Origin: Aliirhizobium smilacinae
GTDB taxonomy: Bacteria; Pseudomonadota; Alphaproteobacteria; Rhizobiales; Rhizobiaceae
Direction: 5' to 3'
DNA length: 64,000 bases
Assembly: GCF_006335145.1 (NCBI RefSeq)
Contig: NZ_VDMN01000005.1
Location: forward strand, 248,001 to 312,000
The translations under genes were made by a program, and so were the position numbers. Below the pieces are notes generated by a model. It was not told the DNA's origin and ran no database searches. It saw nothing but the letters and a program-made list of their open reading frames with translations. Shown piece by piece: positions 59,662-64,000 of this stretch. Positions within the stretch are counted from its first letter, which is position 1, and each line of letters opens with the position of its first letter.

Positions 59662-60154
59662 GTGCCACCTCCGTTGTGTTTGCCGTCATGGTGATGGACT
59701 GGGTTGGACAGACCGAAATGCAGGCACCGCAACCGGTGCAGGGGTCGGTGTCGAGCACGGGCACGAAAGGCCCGCCAAGCCGCGGCTTGAACCGGATCGC
59801 CGTCGTCGGACAGGCATCGCGACACGCCTGGCAATCGACGAAGTTCAACGCAAGACAGGTGCCTGTTATGACGGCGTGATGGGTAAAGGATGCGGCGGGT
59901 TCAGGCGGGAAAACCCGCTCGGGACATCGTTTCGAACAGTTGCCGCAGAAGGTGCATTCGCCAACCTTGAAATCGACGATTGGAACGCGGCTGCGAACCG
60001 TGATGATCTTTGTCGGGCAGACCTCCGCACAACCACCGCAACCCGAACAGTTGCGGACGGATTCGTCCGTTACACCGGGAGGGTAATAGTGGCCGGTTTC
60101 GCGCAATGTATTTCCCGTCAGGAATGCGCGACGCGTGCTGGCGACCTTGCTCAT
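59654..60154 (-). CDS. napF: NapF, 4Fe-4S ferredoxin-type protein
   Basis: 166 aa, cytoplasmic. Three clusters of the CxxCxxCxxxC type: NCSGCGGCAEVCP, ECTFCGNCSKRCP and PCTGCGACISVCP, plus DCQACRDACP. Helps mature NapA. ATG 60154 is preferred (GGAG 8 bases upstream) over the GTG at 60163. An RR pair near the start (STRRAFLTG) is seen in other NapF proteins. Confidence 0.93.
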   Translation of the reverse strand: MSKVASTRRAFLTGNTLRETGHYYPPGVTDESVRNCSGCGGCAEVCPTKIITVRSRVPIVDFKVGECTFCGNCSKRCPERVFPPEPAASFTHHAVITGTCLALNFVDCQACRDACPTTAIRFKPRLGGPFVPVLDTDPCTGCGACISVCPTQSITMTANTTEVAHA

Positions 60155-60159
60155 ACTTG

Positions 60160-60375
60160 TCACTCCGCCGAATTCGGCCGAGCCGGCGTGATATCGTGGG
60201 GGCCTGGCGGTCCGTAGACAATCTGGTAGGCCCAGACCATGAAGCCGTAGCTGGCCACAGTGCCGACTGCGACGATGGGCCAGATACCAAAGGCTAGGAC
60301 GGCGAAAGTCAGCAACTCCCGGCGTCGCTTCTTACGGAACGATGTCTGCTCCAAAGTTGCTGTCGATTCTGCCAT
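60160..60375 (-). CDS. napE: NapE, small membrane protein
   Basis: 71 aa with one helix (LLTFAVLAFGIWPIVAVGTVASYGFMVWAYQ). First gene of the nap operon, 53 bases from an FNR/NnrR-type box. NapE is widespread in alphaproteobacterial nap operons, role unclear. Confidence 0.9.
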   Translation of the reverse strand: MAESTATLEQTSFRKKRRRELLTFAVLAFGIWPIVAVGTVASYGFMVWAYQIVYGPPGPHDITPARPNSAE

Positions 60376-60427
60376 GTTCGCATCCGATATCTGTCAAAAT
60401 CTAAGATGCAAAAACGCATCAAATGCC

Positions 60428-60473
60428 TTGATCATAACCAAGAGTGCCGACTGCTCGCCTTGATAAACGTCAA
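60428..60473 (-). promoter_or_regulatory. Two FNR/NnrR-type boxes before napE
   Basis: TTGATCATAACCAA (60428-60441) and TTGATAAACGTCAA (60460-60473), both TTG-N8-CAA. The TTGAT half-sites resemble FnrN/FixK boxes more than the CTTTGCC boxes of nor. They lie 53 and 85 bases before the napE start, so nap may respond to low oxygen rather than NO. Confidence 0.7.
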
Positions 60474-60743
60474 TTCCCTCGAAGTTTCGCCAAAATTTTA
60501 TGCACTGGGTCTAAAAAATAGACTGGATTCGCATGCCGCTTCTTTGGCAACAATCCCTGCTTGAGGCGAGTTAGGTCACCGATCAAGCCTGACATCCGGC
60601 CATTCGCCGGTGCCCGTCTTACACTTGAGTAACATGCTCCCTTGCATGCACCCGCGCTTCAGTTTTCTCCAAAAATATCTTTGATCAGGTGGACGCGCAA
60701 TGTTTGTTTTCGTCTACCTATGCGCGACAACTCTTCGTTTTAT

Positions 60744-60757
60744 TTGTGTTGGCGCAA
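60744..60757 (+). promoter_or_regulatory. Probable NnrR-type box before nirK
   Basis: TTGTGTTGGCGCAA (TTG-N8-CAA), 78 bases before the nirK ATG. The 3' half GGCGCAA matches the other NnrR boxes. The rest of the 460-base nap-nirK divergent region (60376-60835) holds no gene. Confidence 0.65.
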
Positions 60758-60835
60758 TAACGGTCGCTCTGGTCGATCTAGTTTCGGAAGCACGGAGCAT
60801 AAGTTGCTTCGTTTCTTGAAAAGGGAGAGACTTTC

Positions 60836-61975
60836 ATGAGTGAACAGTTCCGGTTGACCCGGCGGAGCATGCTGGCCGGCGTCGCCGTGGCGGGCGCATT
60901 GGCGCCGGTTGTCACGTCTGTTGCACATGCCGAAGGCGGGGATATAAAGACAAATGCCGCTGTAACAGCAGCTAACATAGCGACGCTTGAGCGCGTCAAG
61001 GTGGATCTGGTAAGGCCACCTTTCGTGCATGCGCACACGCAGAAGGCTGAAGGCGCACCGAAGGTTGTCGAGTTCAAGATGACCATCCAGGAAAAGAAGA
61101 TCGTCGTCGATGACAAGGGCACGGAAGTCCATGCGATGACATTCAACGGATCTGTCCCGGGGCCGATGATGGTCGTCCACCAGAACGACTATGTCGAACT
61201 GACCCTCGTCAACCCCGACACCAACGAACTTCAGCACAATATTGATTTCCACTCGGCGACCGGCGCGCTGGGCGGCGGGGCTTTGACTGTAGTCAACCCC
61301 GGCGAGACGGCGGTCCTGCGCTTCAAGGCGACCAAGGCCGGTGTATTCGTCTACCACTGCGCGCCAGCCGGCATGGTGCCATGGCATGTCACCTCGGGCA
61401 TGAACGGCGCAATCATGGTCCTGCCTCGTGACGGGCTCAAGGACCACAAGGGACAAGAGCTTGTTTACGACAAGGTCTATTATGTCGGCGAGCAGGATTT
61501 CTACGTTCCGAAGGATGAGAAAGGCCAGTTCAAAAAATATGAGAGTGCCGGGGAAGCTTATCCCGATGTCCTGGAAGCCATGAAGACCCTGACGCCGACG
61601 CATATCGTGTTCAATGGCGCGGTCGGCGCGTTGACAGGCGAAAACGCTCTTCAGGCAAAGGTGGGAGAACGGGTTCTGATCCTGCATTCGCAGGCCAACA
61701 GGGACACGCGTCCACACCTGATCGGCGGTCATGGCGACTATGTCTGGGCAACCGGCAAGTTCGCCAATCCGCCGGAACTCGATCAGGAAACATGGTTCAT
61801 ACCCGGAGGTGCTGCCGGGGCGGCCTATTACACGTTCCTGCAGCCCGGAATCTACGCGTATGTAAACCACAATCTGATCGAGGCGTTCGAACTTGGCGCG
61901 GCCGGCCATTTCAAGGTGACCGGCGACTGGAATGATGACCTGATGACGGCGGTAGTCACGCCGACCTCGGGCTGA
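60836..61975 (+). CDS. nirK: Copper-containing nitrite reductase
   Basis: Reduces nitrite to NO in the periplasm. 379 aa, Tat signal (LTRRSMLAGVAVAGALAPVVTSVAHA). Two cupredoxin domains: NIDFHSATGALGGG (type 1 and 2 His), VYHCAPAGMVPWHVTSGMNGAIMVL (type 2 His, then type 1 Cys, His, Met) and the catalytic domain-2 stretch NHNLIEAFELGAAGHFKV. Class I (blue/green) NirK. SD AAAGGGAGA before ATG 60836. nirV follows behind two stem-loops. Confidence 0.97.
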   Translation: MSEQFRLTRRSMLAGVAVAGALAPVVTSVAHAEGGDIKTNAAVTAANIATLERVKVDLVRPPFVHAHTQKAEGAPKVVEFKMTIQEKKIVVDDKGTEVHAMTFNGSVPGPMMVVHQNDYVELTLVNPDTNELQHNIDFHSATGALGGGALTVVNPGETAVLRFKATKAGVFVYHCAPAGMVPWHVTSGMNGAIMVLPRDGLKDHKGQELVYDKVYYVGEQDFYVPKDEKGQFKKYESAGEAYPDVLEAMKTLTPTHIVFNGAVGALTGENALQAKVGERVLILHSQANRDTRPHLIGGHGDYVWATGKFANPPELDQETWFIPGGAAGAAYYTFLQPGIYAYVNHNLIEAFELGAAGHFKVTGDWNDDLMTAVVTPTSG

Positions 61976-61981
61976 CGATGT

Positions 61982-62038
61982 CGGCTCGGCCCCGGACGGG
62001 CGTCGAGCCGCATCCCCATACCGGCCAGAGGAGGCCGG
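61982..62038 (+). terminator. Two stem-loops between nirK and nirV
   Basis: CGGCTCG (61982-61988) pairs with CGAGCCG (62004-62010), and CCGGCC (62021-62026) with GGCCGG (62033-62038). No U-tract. Likely mRNA-stabilising or partial termination, giving less NirV than NirK; nirV has its own GGAGGATCCT ribosome-binding site. Confidence 0.45.
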
Positions 62039-62057
62039 ACGAGGATCGGAGGATCCT

Positions 62058-62954
62058 ATGACAATCCCCAGAGTTGCTTTTCTGCATAATGCGCTCGCTT
62101 CGATTATCCTTCCGGTGGCACTTATTGCGGGGCTAGCAAGCGCAATTGGTTTCCAGTCCGGATTATTGCCGAGGCGTGGATCCAGCGGCTTTATACCCGT
62201 AACGGTCAACATACCTGCGGGTCGCTTGGCGTATCGCCAAAGCGGAGAGTTCTTTCGCAATGGCCTCGTCGTCGATGCACCGATGACTGAAACTATCCAG
62301 CGATCACTGGAGATCACGAAATATCAGGTGAGCACCGAGAACTATGATCGGTGCGTGACGGAGGGTTTCTGCATTCGCCGGGAGACCTCTACGCCATCAC
62401 GTGCAGATTTGCCTGCAAACGGTGTGAGTTTCGATGACGCCGTCGCCTATGCCCGTTGGCTCTCGGACAAGACGGGAGAGATTTGGCGATTGCCGAAGGT
62501 TGAAGAACTGGCCTTCGCTGCGGGCTCGAAGTATCCCGATGATGCGCTTGGCATCGATCCTCGCAGCAAGAACCCTGCGTTGCGTTGGCTGGCGGATTAC
62601 GAACGCGAGACCGCGCGCAAGGCGTCCCGCATTCCCAATCCGCAACCCTATGGAAGTTTCGGCGAGAATGAACACGGCCTTGCCGATTTTGGAGGAAACG
62701 TCTGGGAATGGACATCTACCTGTCTGCGCAGGGTCACGCTGGACAGGTACTCCAAGCCGGTATCTCAAGTCGAAAGCTGCGGCATTTATATCGCAACTGG
62801 AAAACATAGCTCGCCTTTAAGCGCATTCATTCGTGAGCCAAAAGGCGGTGGTTGCTCGGTGGGGGCGCCGCCGGATAATGTTGGGTTTCGTCTCGTGCGC
62901 GACAAGCGCTGGTATGCACCGCTGCTCTTTGCCATTTTGGGCCGGCCGATGTAG
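62058..62954 (+). CDS. nirV: NirV, SUMF1/formylglycine-type accessory protein
   Basis: 298 aa. Amino-terminal signal anchor (LASIILPVALIAGLASAIG), then a SUMF1 domain: RSLEITKYQVSTENYDRCV, GVSFDDAVAYARWLSDKTGEIWRLPKVEELAFAAG, GLADFGGNVWEWTSTCLRR and VGFRLVRD. NirV is linked to nirK across rhizobia and Rhodobacter; its job (NirK maturation or otherwise) is not settled. Family catalytic Cys pair of formylglycine-generating enzymes is not obviously conserved. Confidence 0.9.
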   Translation: MTIPRVAFLHNALASIILPVALIAGLASAIGFQSGLLPRRGSSGFIPVTVNIPAGRLAYRQSGEFFRNGLVVDAPMTETIQRSLEITKYQVSTENYDRCVTEGFCIRRETSTPSRADLPANGVSFDDAVAYARWLSDKTGEIWRLPKVEELAFAAGSKYPDDALGIDPRSKNPALRWLADYERETARKASRIPNPQPYGSFGENEHGLADFGGNVWEWTSTCLRRVTLDRYSKPVSQVESCGIYIATGKHSSPLSAFIREPKGGGCSVGAPPDNVGFRLVRDKRWYAPLLFAILGRPM

Positions 62955-63050
62955 CGTGACATAGCCCGATTCCCTTGGGGAGAGGAGAGTAGGCTGTGTA
63001 TCCGCTATAAATGCGACCTGACTGGCTTCTCAGCGAGGAATAAGCCTGCC

Positions 63051-63755
63051 TTGAAAATCGACCGTTCGCTTATCCGATCCATTTCACTTTTCGATCTTAT
63101 GCCGGACGAAGAACTCGATCGCTTGCTGCAGCACGCTTCGGCTCGCCGTTTTGCTCAGGGCGAGGCAGTCTTCGAGCAAGGCGGTGCTGCCAGCAGCTTT
63201 TATCTTCTGCTCCATGGACGCTTGAAGGTCACGCAGGTGACGGAAGACGGGCAGCAGATCATCGTGCGGGTTGTGCATCCCGGCGATCTGTTCGGCTTTG
63301 CCAGAGCGCTGCAACGTGTGGATTATCCTGGCACGGCGATTGCCGTCGCTGAAAGCGTGACTTTGTGCTGGCCGACGGAACTGTGGCCGAATTTCGTTGA
63401 GCATAATCCGCGCCTCGCCGTGACCGCCATGCAGACCATCGGTGAGAGGTTGGAGGAGGCACATGTACGCATTCGCGAAATGTCCACCGAGGAAGTGGAG
63501 CGTCGCGTTGCCCATACCGTTCTTCGCCTCGCCAATAAGGCGGGGAAGAAGGAAGAGAGTGGCATCCGCATCGATTTTCTGATTTCTCGCCAAGATATTG
63601 CCGAAATGACTGGCACGACCTTACATACCGTTTCGCGAATTCTGAGTGCCTGGGAGCAAATGGGGTTCGTTCTGGGCGGACGACAGAAGCTCTTCGTTAA
63701 AGATATCCTCGCGCTTGAACAAATTGCAAAGGGCGAATTTCAGCGACGAAGGTAA
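63051..63755 (+). CDS. nnrR: Crp/Fnr-family regulator, NnrR type
   Basis: 234 aa. cNMP-like sensor barrel (FAQGEAVFEQGGAASSFYLLLHGRLKV, HPGDLFGFARAL), dimer helix and carboxy-terminal HTH ISRQDIAEMTGTTLHTVSRILSAWEQMG. It has a single Cys, so no FNR Fe-S cluster. The recognition helix reads H-T-V-S-R in place of the E-T-V-S-R of FNR/FixK, as expected for binding TTG-N8-CAA without the TTGAT requirement. The start is a TTG at 63051 with a distant GAGGAA; the exact start is uncertain. Inferred NO-responsive activator of the nor, nirK and NnrS units. Confidence 0.88.
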   Translation: MKIDRSLIRSISLFDLMPDEELDRLLQHASARRFAQGEAVFEQGGAASSFYLLLHGRLKVTQVTEDGQQIIVRVVHPGDLFGFARALQRVDYPGTAIAVAESVTLCWPTELWPNFVEHNPRLAVTAMQTIGERLEEAHVRIREMSTEEVERRVAHTVLRLANKAGKKEESGIRIDFLISRQDIAEMTGTTLHTVSRILSAWEQMGFVLGGRQKLFVKDILALEQIAKGEFQRRR

Positions 63756-63848
63756 CGGCTGCACCGATTATCGGGTTGGTCCTAATCCGGAAGCGAATTG
63801 CGATTGAGAAACGTCTCTGATGCCTTTCCGCGGTGCTTATCCATTTTT

Positions 63849-64000
63849 ATGTTGGAGGCATCCGAACGTCGCGCTGAGGAAGCATTGCTCAACTGGTCTA
63901 TCTTCAAAGTGTCTCCCGAAGTCTATATTGAATACCTGGCCCGGCTTGATGTTCCCGCGCATAGCAATGAACATTTGAAACGCACCATTTCCAGCTCTTC
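63849..64000 (+). CDS. DUF1778-type antitoxin fragment, cut by the window edge
   Basis: From ATG 63849 the frame reads MLEASERRAEEALLNWSIFK then VSPEVYIEYLARLDVPA, matching the carboxy-terminal half of DUF1778 (TacA-like) antitoxins (F-x-L-S-x-E-x-W-x-x-F-x-x-x-L-D-x-P). The same frame is open back to 63786 (SGSELRLRNVSD...), but the ribbon-helix-helix amino terminus is not visible. It may be a truncated relic or have a start I cannot place. A GNAT toxin would be expected just beyond the window. Confidence 0.45.
   Translation, partial: MLEASERRAEEALLNWSIFKVSPEVYIEYLARLDVPAHSNEHLKRTISSS

Noticed and set aside
60541..60556. TTGGCAACAATCCC in a CTTCTTTG context, looking like another NnrR box
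   Set aside because: Only the left half-site is present; the CAA half is missing, and a complete TTG-N8-CAA lies nearer to nirK.
60740..62317. 525-codon minus-strand frame across nirK and nirV
   Set aside because: Antisense to two certain genes and crossing their intergenic region; no recognisable domain.
1..64000. CRISPR array, rRNA or tRNA genes, prophage, replication origin
   Set aside because: No regularly spaced direct repeats, tRNA-like cloverleaf, rRNA conserved blocks, phage structural genes or repABC-type genes were seen.

Overview
The window looks like part of a Rhizobiaceae replicon (Agrobacterium/Rhizobium type alphaproteobacterium). The reasons are GC-rich, tightly overlapping operons, many ABC uptake systems, a napEFDABC / nirK-nirV / norEF-norCBQD denitrification set with NnrS, NnrU and an NnrR-type regulator, and TTG-N8-CAA boxes in front of those operons. 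This is inferred from gene content; no rRNA or tRNA is present to confirm it.

Layout. (1) 974-5500, minus: an aliphatic sulfonate operon (SBP, ssuD, ssuC, ssuB, ssuA) facing a divergent ArsR-family repressor (5616-6017), with an 18-bp AT-rich palindrome between them. (2) 6039-10184, minus: thiamin salvage and uptake (thiX-thiY-thiM-thiE-thiD) behind a TPP riboswitch. A 23-codon leader ORF with the only good Shine-Dalgarno sequence stops one base before thiX. (3) 10327-21213: an aldo/keto reductase diverges from a ten-gene plus-strand operon: an OpuB/ProX-type quaternary amine ABC importer, DUF427, two flavin-dependent LLM monooxygenases, an ornithine cyclodeaminase-like protein, a histidine ammonia-lyase homologue lacking the serine of the Ala-Ser-Gly cofactor triad, and a PhnD-like binding protein without signal peptide. 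This is the most likely undescribed system in the window. I suggest uptake and breakdown of an aromatic amino-acid betaine (ergothioneine-like). It is followed by wrecks of another LLM monooxygenase and of a tyrosine recombinase (21487-22160). (4) 22412-32887: a LacI-controlled sugar/polyol module (CUT2-type ABC importer with two permeases, DhaK, DhaL, FGGY kinase, aldo/keto reductase) with GTTTA(G/C)TAAAC operators. (5) 32888-38479: IS5 and IS3 remnants flank a small stress/redox island: Rrf2 regulator, MscS channel, cupin, SDR, AhpD-like protein and LysR. Identical 6-3-6 palindromes lie in front of rrf2 and the ahpD-like gene. (6) 38480-45844, minus: TonB receptor, ABC importer and two NnrS proteins, with an NnrR-like box at the head of the unit. 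(7) 46051-63755: nnrU, a hemerythrin-like protein and a 51-aa membrane protein; norEF; norCBQD; hemN; two DUF2249 proteins; napEFDABC; nirK-nirV; an nnrR-like regulator. The right edge enters a DUF1778 antitoxin-like frame.

How it works together. Region 7 reduces nitrate to nitrite (Nap), nitrite to NO (NirK) and NO to N2O (NorCB). HemN gives oxygen-independent haem synthesis, and NorQD, NirV, NnrS and NnrU are accessory. No nos genes are in the window. The recurrent CTTTG-centred boxes suggest one NO-responsive regulon that also takes in the TonB/ABC/NnrS uptake unit. Regions 1, 3 and 4 are scavenging modules for sulfonates, a probable betaine, and a sugar or polyol. Integrase and IS remnants mark the accessory junctions.
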